Assembly (NCBI GenBank): GCA_017457585.1
Contig: JAFTHD010000050.1
Coordinates: forward strand, 1 to 17,177
Reading direction: 5' to 3'
DNA length: 17,177 nucleotides
From: Bacillota bacterium
Lineage (GTDB): Bacteria > Bacillota_A > Clostridia > Peptostreptococcales > Anaerovoracaceae
Below are positions 1 through 6,718 of this stretch, one piece after another. The translations under genes and the position numbers were made by a program. The first letter of the stretch is position 1. Every line of letters begins with the position of its first letter. Below the pieces are notes generated by a model, which was given only the letters and a program-made list of their open reading frames with translations, was not told where the DNA came from and searched no databases.

Positions 1-422
1 GAGATACTGCACAGGTAGGACCTCAGATCGCTGAGAACCTTGGTGTACCTCAGGTATCATACGCTGAAGAAGTAACTGTAAACGGTAAGGAAGTCCTCGT
101 TAAGAGACAGTACGAAGACAGATATCACATGATCAAGCTGCAGATGCCTTGCCTGCTGACAGCTCTTCAGGAACTGGCAGAGCCAAGATACATGCACGCT
201 GGCGGTATCATCGATGCTTACAACAAGGACATCACAGTTTGGGGATTTGACGATCTGAAGGACGGCCTGAACCCTGACGATATCGGTCTTATGGGATCAC
301 CTACAAGAGTAGTTACTTCATTTGGTAAGATGCAGAAGGGCGCAGGCGTTAAGTATGACGTTCCTGCTGACGAAGCTGTACAGATTATCATTGATAAGCT
401 TGAAGAAAGACACTTAATCTAA
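1..422 (+). CDS. etfB: Electron transfer flavoprotein beta subunit (3' part)
   Basis: The window opens inside this gene; reading starts with the codon at position 3 and ends at the TAA at 420-422. About 139 C-terminal residues are visible. The first visible residues, DTAQVGPQIAENLG, are the classic ETF-beta segment of the nucleotide-binding domain, and the end (SPTRVV, then KLEERHLI) fits the family C-terminus. EtfB pairs with EtfA in a soluble cytoplasmic heterodimer that shuttles electrons between acyl-CoA dehydrogenases and other carriers; in anaerobic Clostridia it often takes part in flavin-based electron bifurcation with ferredoxin. The etfA gene follows after 19 nt on the same strand, so the two are surely one operon. 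Whether this Etf bifurcates cannot be judged without the N-terminal half. The identification is firm; only the length is unknown. Confidence 0.95.
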   Translation, partial: DTAQVGPQIAENLGVPQVSYAEEVTVNGKEVLVKRQYEDRYHMIKLQMPCLLTALQELAEPRYMHAGGIIDAYNKDITVWGFDDLKDGLNPDDIGLMGSPTRVVTSFGKMQKGAGVKYDVPADEAVQIIIDKLEERHLI

Positions 423-441
423 GTAGGGGAGGAGTTAACAA

Positions 442-1539
442 ATGAGCAGAAACTTAGAATCAGCAAAAGATATTTATGTAGTAGCTGAGCAGAGAGACGG
501 CAAAGTAGCTAAGGTAACTCACGAACTGCTTGGTGAAGCAAATATTCTGGCTAAGGACCTTGGAGAGAAGGTTGTAGCAGTAGTAATCGGTGCTAACGTA
601 GCAGACCAGGCTCAGGAAATGCTTGAGTACGGTGCTGACGAAGTAATCGTAGTAGAAGACGACAGACTCGGCGAATACATCACAGAGCCATACACAAAGG
701 CACTGGTACAGATGATCAACGAGTTCGACCCTAACATCGTTCTCTTCGGAGCAACTTCAATCGGTAGAGACCTTGCTCCAAGAATCGCAGCAAGAGTTCA
801 CACAGGACTGACTGCTGACTGTACTCACCTTGACATCGACATGCAGAAGTACTTCGACTTCCTGGCAGCAACTTCAACTGCTGACAGAGCTGCTATCGAA
901 AGAAAGCTCGGCATGGACGACAAGACTCTGAAGATGACAAGACCTGCATTCGGTGGTAACGTAATGGCTACTATCAGATGTGCAGAGCACAGACCTCAGA
1001 TGGCTACAGTAAGACCTGGCGTTATGAAGCTGGCTGAAAAGGAAGTTGGCAAGCAGGGTAAGGTTACAGTAATGAAACCTGAACTGGAAGATGCAGACTT
1101 CAACGTTGAAATCGTAGAAATCGCTAAGGATGAGAAGAAGGCAGTTGATATTACAGAAGCTAAGGTTCTGGTATCAGGCGGAAGAGGAATCGGAAGCGCT
1201 GCATTCTACAGCGAACTGCAGAAGGTTGCTGACAGGCTGGGCGGCGAGATTTCATCATCAAGAGCTAACGTTGATGCAGGCTGGATTGAGAAGTCAAGAC
1301 AGGTTGGACAGACTGGTAAGACTGTAAGACCTGACCTGTACATGGCTTGCGGTATCTCAGGAGCTATTCAGCACCTGGCTGGTATGGAAAGTTCAGAGTA
1401 CATCATCGCTATCAACAAGAACGAAGATGCTCCTATCTTCGAAGTTGCAGACCTTGGAATCGTTGGTGACGTTAAGGTTATCATCCCTAAGCTTTACGAA
1501 GCACTGGATAAGTACAAGGCTGAGCATGAGATCAACTAA
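442..1539 (+). CDS. etfA: Electron transfer flavoprotein alpha subunit
   Basis: This is a complete 365-residue EtfA, the partner of EtfB; its C-terminal domain holds the FAD. An ideal ribosome site (GGGGAGGAG) lies about 8 nt before the ATG. The N-terminal Rossmann-like domain covers about residues 10-200. The FAD domain shows VSGGRGIGS (244-252), SSSRANVDAG (271-280), QVGQTGKTVRPD (287-298), GISGAIQH (304-311) and AINKNEDAPIF (323-333), all textbook ETF-alpha signatures. There is no N-terminal ferredoxin extension. The protein is longer than the usual 310-340 residues because about 27 residues (roughly 134-161) are inserted between LDID and LKMTRPAFGGN. The nearest partner dehydrogenase is probably upstream, outside the window. 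Codon choice is strongly biased towards GTA, GCT/GCA and AGA, as expected for an abundant central-metabolism protein. Confidence 0.97.
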   Translation: MSRNLESAKDIYVVAEQRDGKVAKVTHELLGEANILAKDLGEKVVAVVIGANVADQAQEMLEYGADEVIVVEDDRLGEYITEPYTKALVQMINEFDPNIVLFGATSIGRDLAPRIAARVHTGLTADCTHLDIDMQKYFDFLAATSTADRAAIERKLGMDDKTLKMTRPAFGGNVMATIRCAEHRPQMATVRPGVMKLAEKEVGKQGKVTVMKPELEDADFNVEIVEIAKDEKKAVDITEAKVLVSGGRGIGSAAFYSELQKVADRLGGEISSSRANVDAGWIEKSRQVGQTGKTVRPDLYMACGISGAIQHLAGMESSEYIIAINKNEDAPIFEVADLGIVGDVKVIIPKLYEALDKYKAEHEIN

Positions 1540-1557
1540 TTACTAACCATAATAATT

Positions 1558-1586
1558 AAGGACCGGCATTTCGCCGGTCCTTTTTA
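1558..1586 (+). terminator. Rho-independent terminator of the etf operon
   Basis: A perfect 8-bp stem (GGACCGGC at 1560-1567 and GCCGGTCC at 1573-1580) with a 5-nt loop is followed by TTTTT. It lies 18 nt after the etfA stop. On the minus strand the same hairpin is followed by a T-rich stretch (TTAATTATT), so it can also stop the convergent maturase transcript that ends at 1610. Confidence 0.92.
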
Positions 1587-1609
1587 AATACTGGGAATGT
1601 TGCGCTATT

Positions 1610-2983
1610 CTACAGTCCTTCTTCCATCTCTGCGACTTTGAGCATAATCGCACATTCTATTCGTTTCTTGTGAAGTTTACAGCCCAGATCATATACGCCA
1701 TTTATGCTTCCCGTCGTGTGATAAGCGTTTGCCGCACATCCGCCGCTGCAGTAGAGCTTAGCGAAGCAGTCCTCACATTCCTCGTGGGAGTAGACATTGC
1801 ATTCTTTGAACTGATCCGTTATCTCACCATTTGTAATGCCGTCCCATACGTTGCCGAGGAGGAATCTGTCCTCTCCAACGAACTGGTGGCAAGGGTAGAA
1901 GTCTCCGGAAGGTGTGACGGCAAGGTACTCCGTGCCAACACCACAGCCTGAAATCCTCTTCACGATGCAGGGACCGCCTTCAAGGTCGATCATGTAGTGG
2001 TAGAAGGTGAAGTCCGATCCATCCCGTCTTCTCTTTCGCTCCAGCATTTCTGTCGCAAGTCTTTCATACTCGCTGAGAAGCATCTCGGTATCTTCTTCGC
2101 GCAGGGCATAGGGAGCATCAGGCGGTGCAACCACAGGTTCTATGCTGAGTTCCTTGAATCCCAGATTTGCCATGTGGATGATGTCGCTGGCAAAGTCCGT
2201 GTTATAGTGAGTATAGGTGCCTCTAACGTAGTAATCCTTCTGATTTCGCGCTTCTGCGAGACGTTTGAACATGGGGAGTATGGCATCGTAAGTGTTCTCA
2301 CCGCTATTTGACTTTCGCATTTTATCGTTAACTTCCGGACGGCCGTCAAGAGAGATGACCACATTGCTCATTTCACGGCCGCAGAAGTCGATGACTTCAT
2401 CGTCAAGGAGAATACCATTGGTCGTTAAGGTGAATCTGAAGTTTTTGCCTGTTTCCTTTTCTCGCGAGCGACCGTATTCCACTAATTTCTTGCAGACTTC
2501 CCAGTTGAGTAGGGGCTCGCCTCCGAAGAAGTCAACTTCGAGATTTTTCCTGTCGCCGGAGTTTTCGATAAGCCAGTCGAGAGCCGCCTTGCCCGTTTCG
2601 TATGACATGAGACCCCGCTCACCGTGATATTCACCGTCACCTGCGAAGCAGTAAGCACAGCGCATGTTGCAGGCATGGGCAACGTGAAGACAGATGGCCT
2701 TGACGACCGACTGTCGCTTTTTGAAAATCGGCGCAGCACCTGCGAAGATGTCCTCTGTGAAGAGCTGCCTGGAAGCCTTTAATTCTTCGATATCCTCCAG
2801 CGTCTCTGCCACGTCTTCTTCAGAGACATGGTGTTTTGCAGTGATGGCTGCAGAGATCTCCTCCGGTGAATTGCCTTCGTACATAGATATAATGTCATAT
2901 GCTACGTCATCAACTGTGTGTATGCATCCGCTGTTGGAATCAAGTATGATGTTGTATCCGTTTAGTCTGTACTGATGAACCAT
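1610..2983 (-). CDS. scfB: SCIFF peptide maturase, radical SAM/SPASM thioether-forming enzyme
   Basis: This 457-residue enzyme is the maturase of the SCIFF ranthipeptide encoded just upstream. Residues 1-90 match the small peptide-recognition (RRE-like) N-terminal region. The radical SAM cluster motif CNMRCAYC has its cysteines at 105, 109 and 112; FFGGEPLLNW follows as the SAM-binding GGE motif. The C-terminal third is a Cys-rich SPASM region (GCGVGTEYLAVTPSGDFYPC, then CEDCFAKLYCSGGC and a late GCKLHKK Cys) that should bind two auxiliary Fe-S clusters. Family members cleave SAM and join a Cys sulfur to a carbon of another residue in the peptide. The ATG is preceded by GGGAG. It lies 134 nt downstream of the peptide gene on the same strand, with a hairpin between them. 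Assignment to the SCIFF subfamily rests on overall sequence and on the adjacent precursor. Confidence 0.95.
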   Translation of the reverse strand: MVHQYRLNGYNIILDSNSGCIHTVDDVAYDIISMYEGNSPEEISAAITAKHHVSEEDVAETLEDIEELKASRQLFTEDIFAGAAPIFKKRQSVVKAICLHVAHACNMRCAYCFAGDGEYHGERGLMSYETGKAALDWLIENSGDRKNLEVDFFGGEPLLNWEVCKKLVEYGRSREKETGKNFRFTLTTNGILLDDEVIDFCGREMSNVVISLDGRPEVNDKMRKSNSGENTYDAILPMFKRLAEARNQKDYYVRGTYTHYNTDFASDIIHMANLGFKELSIEPVVAPPDAPYALREEDTEMLLSEYERLATEMLERKRRRDGSDFTFYHYMIDLEGGPCIVKRISGCGVGTEYLAVTPSGDFYPCHQFVGEDRFLLGNVWDGITNGEITDQFKECNVYSHEECEDCFAKLYCSGGCAANAYHTTGSINGVYDLGCKLHKKRIECAIMLKVAEMEEGL

Positions 2984-3054
2984 TTGTTTCTCCCAATGGT
3001 AATTAGTGTTTTACGCAAAGAATTCGGGCGCTCGTAAATTTCCGGCGCTCATTG

Positions 3055-3084
3055 AAAAGCTGCACCCGGAAGCCGGAATGCAGC
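3055..3084 (-). terminator. Hairpin plus T run between SCIFF peptide and maturase genes (putative attenuator)
   Basis: Read on the minus strand, GCTGCA and TGCAGC pair perfectly, with an inner CCGG/CCGG helix and a CTT loop (3059-3084), followed directly by TTTT. The hairpin lies 33 nt after the peptide stop codon. Such a site would end many transcripts after the small peptide gene and let fewer through to the maturase, giving excess substrate over enzyme. The short T run suggests partial termination. The structure is seen; the role is inferred. Confidence 0.6.
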
Positions 3085-3117
3085 ATTCTTAACGGTATAT
3101 AGACGAATAAGCTCAGC

Positions 3118-3261
3118 TTATTTGCACTTCTCGCACTGCTGGTTCGCAACACTGCAGGACGTTTTGCTTGCGGACTGGCAGGAAGTCTGACACTCGCCGC
3201 AGCCACCGTTCTTAGCGGATTTCTCCAGATCGCGTGATACTAAAGTCTTAATTCTCTTCAC
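3118..3261 (-). CDS. scfA: SCIFF ranthipeptide precursor (six cysteines), variant core
   Basis: This 47-codon gene starts with GTG at 3259-3261, preceded by AAAGGTGG at good spacing, and ends with TAA at 3118-3120. The peptide begins MKRIKTLVSRDLEKS, the conserved SCIFF leader form, and continues with the Cys-rich core GGCGECQTSCQSASKTSCS and ends NQQCEKCK. Cysteines are at 21, 24, 28, 36, 43 and 46. In the usual family pattern position 32 is Cys (QSACKTSC) and 37 is Thr; here both are Ser, and the sixth Cys is instead at 46 in a C-terminal CEKC. The maturase gene follows on the same strand. It is made as a ribosomal precursor and modified by the radical SAM enzyme; in other Clostridia the product has been linked to quorum-type signalling. 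The gene call is very secure given the neighbour and the leader. Confidence 0.94.
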   Translation of the reverse strand: MKRIKTLVSRDLEKSAKNGGCGECQTSCQSASKTSCSVANQQCEKCK

Positions 3262-3309
3262 TTGGAATTCCACCTTTCTCTTATGATTTCTGTAATACTT
3301 ACAGAAGCA

Positions 3310-3338
3310 ATGATACCATAATATTTCAATAATGTAAA
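3310..3338 (-). promoter_or_regulatory. Sigma-A-type promoter of the SCIFF cassette
   Basis: On the minus strand TTTACA (plus 3333-3338) and TATCAT (plus 3310-3315) are separated by exactly 17 bp. A start near 3303 would give a leader of about 40 nt before the GTG of the peptide gene. Confidence 0.65.
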
Positions 3339-3350
3339 TGACACAGACCC

Positions 3351-3356
3351 TATAAT
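3351..3356 (+). promoter_or_regulatory. Possible -10 box for the cyclo-ligase gene
   Basis: TATAAT lies 47 nt before the ATG at 3403, in the AT-rich divergent region. No convincing -35 hexamer is found at 16-18 bp, so the site is tentative. It would be the only promoter upstream of the cyclo-ligase and larB genes. Confidence 0.35.
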
Positions 3357-3402
3357 TTGGTAATATTATAAGTAAGGTTTGTATGGAGAACTGGAGGCTT
3401 AT

Positions 3403-3954
3403 ATGGACAAGAAGGAGCTTAGAAAGCAGATTTTAAGTGAGAGACGTGCCATGTCCGATACGGATGTACACGACAAATCTCTTCTCATATGCGACAATAT
3501 TAGAAAAAGTCACGCCTATTCTCTTGCAAAGGACGTTTGTCTCTACATGCCTATCAATAACGAGGTTGACGTGGCGCTGATGATCGACGATGTGCTCGCC
3601 AGCGGCAGACGTGTCTGGCTGCCTAAGATAGTGGAGGGCAGCATGGATTTTTATCACTACGACAGAGAAACTCCTGTAGTCCTGGGTGCATTTGAAATCA
3701 CAGAGCCGGATTCTGACGAGGTTTTGGAGGCAGGTGAGGCTACTCTCGTAATAATGCCGGGGGCGGTATTCTCAGAGACGAGGGACAGGATAGGGTATGG
3801 AGGAGGATACTACGATATATATCTGGACAGGCATCCCGAAGTTATGACAGTAGCGGCATGCTTTGATATGCAGATCGTAAAAAGTATCCCGGCGGAGCTT
3901 CACGATGTGAAACCGCAGGCCATAGTCAGCGAAAAGAGGATCATTGAAGAATAG
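3403..3954 (+). CDS. 5-formyltetrahydrofolate cyclo-ligase
   Basis: The product (183 residues) uses ATP to convert 5-formyl-THF to 5,10-methenyl-THF, returning this storage folate to the one-carbon pool. The N-terminus MDKKELRKQILSERRAMS is typical of the family. The C-terminal half has PGAVFSETRDRIGYGGGYYD, matching the PGxxFxxxGxRxGxGxGYYD substrate/ATP-binding signature, followed by YLDR. The ATG at 3403 is chosen because GGAGG sits 5 nt before it and family similarity begins there; an in-frame TTG at 3379 adds eight unlike residues. Length is normal (about 180-200). It is followed by larB on the same strand, with three tandem repeats in the gap. Identification is confident. Confidence 0.93.
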   Translation: MDKKELRKQILSERRAMSDTDVHDKSLLICDNIRKSHAYSLAKDVCLYMPINNEVDVALMIDDVLASGRRVWLPKIVEGSMDFYHYDRETPVVLGAFEITEPDSDEVLEAGEATLVIMPGAVFSETRDRIGYGGGYYDIYLDRHPEVMTVAACFDMQIVKSIPAELHDVKPQAIVSEKRIIEE

Positions 3955-4038
3955 AGAGCCTGTAGCTCTCTGGAAATAAGATGGGCTTGTTGCTCTCTGT
4001 AGATAAGATGAGAGCTTATTGCTCTCTGGAGATAAAAT
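3954..4038 (+). repeat. Three tandem hairpin units before larB
   Basis: Three adjacent imperfect copies lie at 3954-3982, 3983-4009 and 4010-4038 (29, 27 and 29 bp). Each has a small stem with a 5-nt loop: GAGAGC/GCTCTC in copies 1 and 3, and a weaker GGGC/GCTC with a G-T pair in copy 2. Each continues with a purine-rich GGARATAA-like tail and then an ATG. The tail of copy 3 (GGAGATAAAAT) serves as the larB ribosome site, and copy 1 starts on the last base of the preceding stop codon. Copies 1 and 2 therefore make extra start-like sites upstream of larB. The repeat is directly visible; any control function is inferred. Confidence 0.85.
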
Positions 4039-4821
4039 ATGGATGAAAAGGAACTGAAGGCTCTGCTGGAAGCGGTGCGCGACAATCGGATCGATGTAAG
4101 CGAGGCTGCAGAGAAGCTTAAGACCCTGCCCTTCGCAGATCTGGGATACGCAAAAGTAGATCATCACAGGATGATAAGAACGGGATTCCCGGAGGTTATA
4201 TACGGCGCTAACAAGTCACCCGAGCAGATTGCAAATATCATGTCAGAACTCGCTTCAGAGGGTGGCAACATCATGGCGACGAGGTGCTCCGGCAAAGTTT
4301 TTGAGCAGGTGAGTGATAAGCTACCGGAAGAGATGAAAAGTGAGGACGCTGCGGCGCGCCTAAACTACCATGAAGAAGCCAGGATCATTTCCCTCGTTCA
4401 AAGGGAACTTCCGGTGCTCGGAAGGGTTGCCGTTGTGACTGCAGGGACATCCGACATTCCCGTAGCCGAAGAGGCTGCCGTTACAGCAGAGCTTATGGGA
4501 AGCCAGGTGGAAAGAGTGTACGATGTGGGAGTCGCCGGAATACACAGGCTCATTGCAAGACTGGAGGTCATCAGAAAGGCTGACGCCGTCGTCGCCGTGG
4601 CCGGTATGGAAGGGGCTCTGGCCAGCGTAGTAGGGGGACTGGTAGAGGTTCCCGTAGTTGCCGTTCCTACCAGCGTAGGATACGGTGCGAATCTGGGCGG
4701 AATATCGGCACTGCTCAGCATGCTGAACAGCTGTGCCAACGGAATCGGGGTAGTGAACATCGATAACGGTTTTGGCGCAGGATACCTTGCAACTTTAATA
4801 GCGAAAGATAAGAAAAAGTAG
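4039..4821 (+). CDS. larB: LarB, nickel-pincer nucleotide cofactor carboxylase
   Basis: LarB (260 residues) carboxylates and hydrolyses nicotinic acid adenine dinucleotide to pyridinium-3,5-biscarboxylate mononucleotide, the first step toward the nickel-pincer cofactor of lactate racemase and related LarA-type racemases. It is cytoplasmic. The C-terminal two thirds resemble PurE: VVTAGTSDIPVAEEA (132-146), VAGMEGALASVVGGL (187-201), VPTSVGYG (209-216) and SMLNSCANGIGVVNIDNGFGA (227-247). Cys232 corresponds to the catalytic cysteine of the family. The N-terminal helical part (ELKALLEAVRDNRIDVSEAAEKLK, first 28 residues) is also typical. No larC, larE or larA is in the window, so the rest of the pathway must lie elsewhere if it is present. 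The ATG is preceded by GGAGATAAAAT from the tandem repeat. The family call is firm; in vivo use here is inferred. Confidence 0.94.
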   Translation: MDEKELKALLEAVRDNRIDVSEAAEKLKTLPFADLGYAKVDHHRMIRTGFPEVIYGANKSPEQIANIMSELASEGGNIMATRCSGKVFEQVSDKLPEEMKSEDAAARLNYHEEARIISLVQRELPVLGRVAVVTAGTSDIPVAEEAAVTAELMGSQVERVYDVGVAGIHRLIARLEVIRKADAVVAVAGMEGALASVVGGLVEVPVVAVPTSVGYGANLGGISALLSMLNSCANGIGVVNIDNGFGAGYLATLIAKDKKK

Positions 4822-4831
4822 TGTTTAACAC

Positions 4832-4860
4832 TTTACATGAATAAAGCAAAGAGGTATAAT
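4832..4860 (+). promoter_or_regulatory. Promoter of the histidine operon
   Basis: TTTACA (4832-4837) and TATAAT (4855-4860) are separated by 17 bp, a near-consensus housekeeping promoter. The expected start is near 4867, leaving a leader of about 87 nt before hisZ. The leader contains a short CTTTA/TAAAG stem but no recognisable T-box, riboswitch or His-rich leader peptide. Confidence 0.8.
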
Positions 4861-4942
4861 GCATACTGTAGTGCGTTAATGCGTTATCGCTTTAATGTGA
4901 TAAAGTAAAGGGCAAAGACGACGGCTGCGAAATTATTATACC

Positions 4943-4956
4943 GGGAGGCATGATTG
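4943..4956 (+). promoter_or_regulatory. Shine-Dalgarno site deciding the hisZ TTG start
   Basis: GGGAGG (4943-4948) is 5 nt before TTG (4954-4956), an ideal distance. The next in-frame ATG (4963) would be 14 nt away, too far. A nearer ATG at 4950 is out of frame and opens only about 33 codons. Confidence 0.65.
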
Positions 4957-6093
4957 ACGGAAATGAAAGACAACTTGACGGATTACAATTTGAGACCCGA
5001 CGAGAGGGCTTCTCTCGAACTGAGAAGACTTTACGAGAAGTACGGGTATAAGAAATATAAGATGGGTCAGTTTGAGGAATACTCTCTCTACGCCAGCAAC
5101 AGCGATTTCCTTGCTGGCAACAGGGTGCTCACCTTTACAGACCTGGACGGCAGACTTCTCGCCATGAAGCCTGACGTTACTTTGAGTGTTATGAACAATA
5201 CTAACGTAGGCGAAAATGATACGGAGAAGTTCTACTACATAGAGAACATCTACAGGGAGAACAGGGAGAGCCATAACTTCAAGGAGATCAGACAGATGGG
5301 TCTCGAGTACCTGGGGAACGTGACGAATCACGGTGTTTTGGAAGTGATTCTCATGGCTGCCAAGACCCTCGATGAGATAAGCGAAGATAACCTTCTGGAA
5401 CTGAATAACATGAACTACGCGGTAGATCTGCTTTCCTCCCTGGGCATGTGGGAGAAGACGTATTTTAAGACCCTTACAGCAATAAGACAGAAGAACATTA
5501 CCAGTCTCAGAGAACTGGCGCAGAAGGCCGAGCTGGGCGAGCGGGAGACAGACGTGCTCTGCCAGCTTCCATTCCTTTACGGCGGTATGGAGGAGACCAT
5601 AGAGAGGGCTAAGGAGCTTGCAATCAACGAAGAGATGTTGGAAGACGTTCGCGAACTTGAAGTATACTGCAACGCACTTTCGGAGCTGGGATACGACAGG
5701 AACCTTCAGCTTGATTTCAGCATGATAAATGACATCGATTATTACAACTCGATCACCTTCAGAGGATACGTGAGGGAACTTCCGGGATGTGTCCTTGCAG
5801 GCGGCCAGTACGATAAGGCAATGAGCCAGCTTGATAAGAAGGGCGGAGCAATCGGATTTGCCCTGTACCTCGATGAGCTGAACAAAGGTGAACAGCCGGT
5901 TTCAGCGTACGACGTGGATGCAGTTTTAAGGCACGATGAAAGCGACGATCTTGTGTTGGTAGCAGAGGCCGCTAAGAAAATTCAGTCTGAGGGCAAGACG
6001 GTCAGGTGCGTTACCTCAGGGGAGGATATACGGTGCAGGGAAGTCTACGTTCTCAAGGATGGAGAGCCGGTAAAGGAGGTGTCATCATGTTAA
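4954..6093 (+). CDS. hisZ: ATP phosphoribosyltransferase regulatory subunit HisZ
   Basis: HisZ (379 residues) is a paralogue of histidyl-tRNA synthetase that lacks aminoacylation and joins short-form HisG to give an active, histidine-inhibited ATP phosphoribosyltransferase. The class II synthetase fold is visible: LRPDERASLELRRLYEKYGY (15-34), GRLLAMKPDVTLSVM as the motif-2 region, then FYYIENIYRENRESHNFKEIRQMGLEYLG. The later DYYNSITFRGYVRELPGCVLAGGQYD matches the HisZ active-site-like block. It is the first gene of the his operon and overlaps hisG by 7 nt, implying translational coupling of the two subunits. The TTG start is set by the Shine-Dalgarno spacing; an ATG start nine bases later is the alternative. 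Confidence 0.93.
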   Translation: MTEMKDNLTDYNLRPDERASLELRRLYEKYGYKKYKMGQFEEYSLYASNSDFLAGNRVLTFTDLDGRLLAMKPDVTLSVMNNTNVGENDTEKFYYIENIYRENRESHNFKEIRQMGLEYLGNVTNHGVLEVILMAAKTLDEISEDNLLELNNMNYAVDLLSSLGMWEKTYFKTLTAIRQKNITSLRELAQKAELGERETDVLCQLPFLYGGMEETIERAKELAINEEMLEDVRELEVYCNALSELGYDRNLQLDFSMINDIDYYNSITFRGYVRELPGCVLAGGQYDKAMSQLDKKGGAIGFALYLDELNKGEQPVSAYDVDAVLRHDESDDLVLVAEAAKKIQSEGKTVRCVTSGEDIRCREVYVLKDGEPVKEVSSC

Positions 6094-6707
6094 CCATCGC
6101 ATTGCCAAAGGGCAGGCTTGGAGACAAGGTGTACGACATGCTGGCGTCTGCAGGCTACGATTGTCCGGGATACTACGACAAGAACAGAAAACTCGTCTTT
6201 GAAAGTCCTGAAAGAGGCGTACGGTATATACTCGTAAAACCGAGCGACGTTGCAATCTACGTTGAGCACCACGCAGCGGACGTGGGAATCGTAGGCAAGG
6301 ACATCCTTCTCGAGCAGAATTCCGACGTGTACGAGCTATTGGATCTCAACATAGGCAAGTGCAGAATGTGCGTTGCCGCTCCCGAAAATTACGTGGAGGA
6401 CAAGGACAGGACGCTGAGGGTTGCGACGAAGTACGTGAACATAGCCAAGGAGTTTTACAGCAAAAGGAACCGGTCCATCGAGATCATCAAGCTGAACGGC
6501 AGCATAGAGCTGGCGCCGATACTGGGTCTCACAGACGTCATCGTCGATATCGTTGAGACGGGCGGAACGATCAGGGAAAATCACCTCAAGGTCATTGAGG
6601 AGTTTAAGAATATCAGTGCGAGATTTATCGCAAACAAGACCAGCTTCAAGTTTGAGAACGAGATCATCACTGACATGATGAAAAAGCTGGAAGAACAGGT
6701 TAAGTAA
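6087..6707 (+). CDS. hisG: ATP phosphoribosyltransferase catalytic subunit HisG (short form)
   Basis: This 206-residue protein catalyses the first committed step of histidine synthesis, ATP + PRPP to phosphoribosyl-ATP. The start MLTIALPKGRLG is the standard HisG N-terminus. VGIVGKDIL and DVIVDIVETGGTIRENHLK (PRPP-binding loop) are clear. The C-terminal regulatory domain of long HisG is absent, which fits the presence of HisZ. The ATG at 6087 has AAAGGAGGTG immediately upstream and lies inside the hisZ stop region. An upstream in-frame extension from 6006 is rejected because it adds residues that no HisG has. The next gene, hisC, starts 11 nt after the stop. Confidence 0.96.
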   Translation: MLTIALPKGRLGDKVYDMLASAGYDCPGYYDKNRKLVFESPERGVRYILVKPSDVAIYVEHHAADVGIVGKDILLEQNSDVYELLDLNIGKCRMCVAAPENYVEDKDRTLRVATKYVNIAKEFYSKRNRSIEIIKLNGSIELAPILGLTDVIVDIVETGGTIRENHLKVIEEFKNISARFIANKTSFKFENEIITDMMKKLEEQVK

Positions 6708-6718
6708 AAGGTGATAAC

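Noticed and set aside
3003..3206. Minus-strand 67-codon ORF overlapping the SCIFF gene
   Set aside because: It is in another frame of the SCIFF region and has no ribosome site; the GTG-started SCIFF frame explains the DNA.
4861..4953. hisZ leader as a T-box, c-di-GMP riboswitch or His leader peptide
   Set aside because: At about 87 nt it is too short for a T-box and lacks the T-box sequence; GGGCAAAG only superficially recalls a c-di-GMP riboswitch piece; no run of His codons follows a start.
6006..6086. Upstream extension of hisG
   Set aside because: HisG similarity begins at the ATG at 6087, which has its own strong ribosome site; the extension lies inside hisZ.
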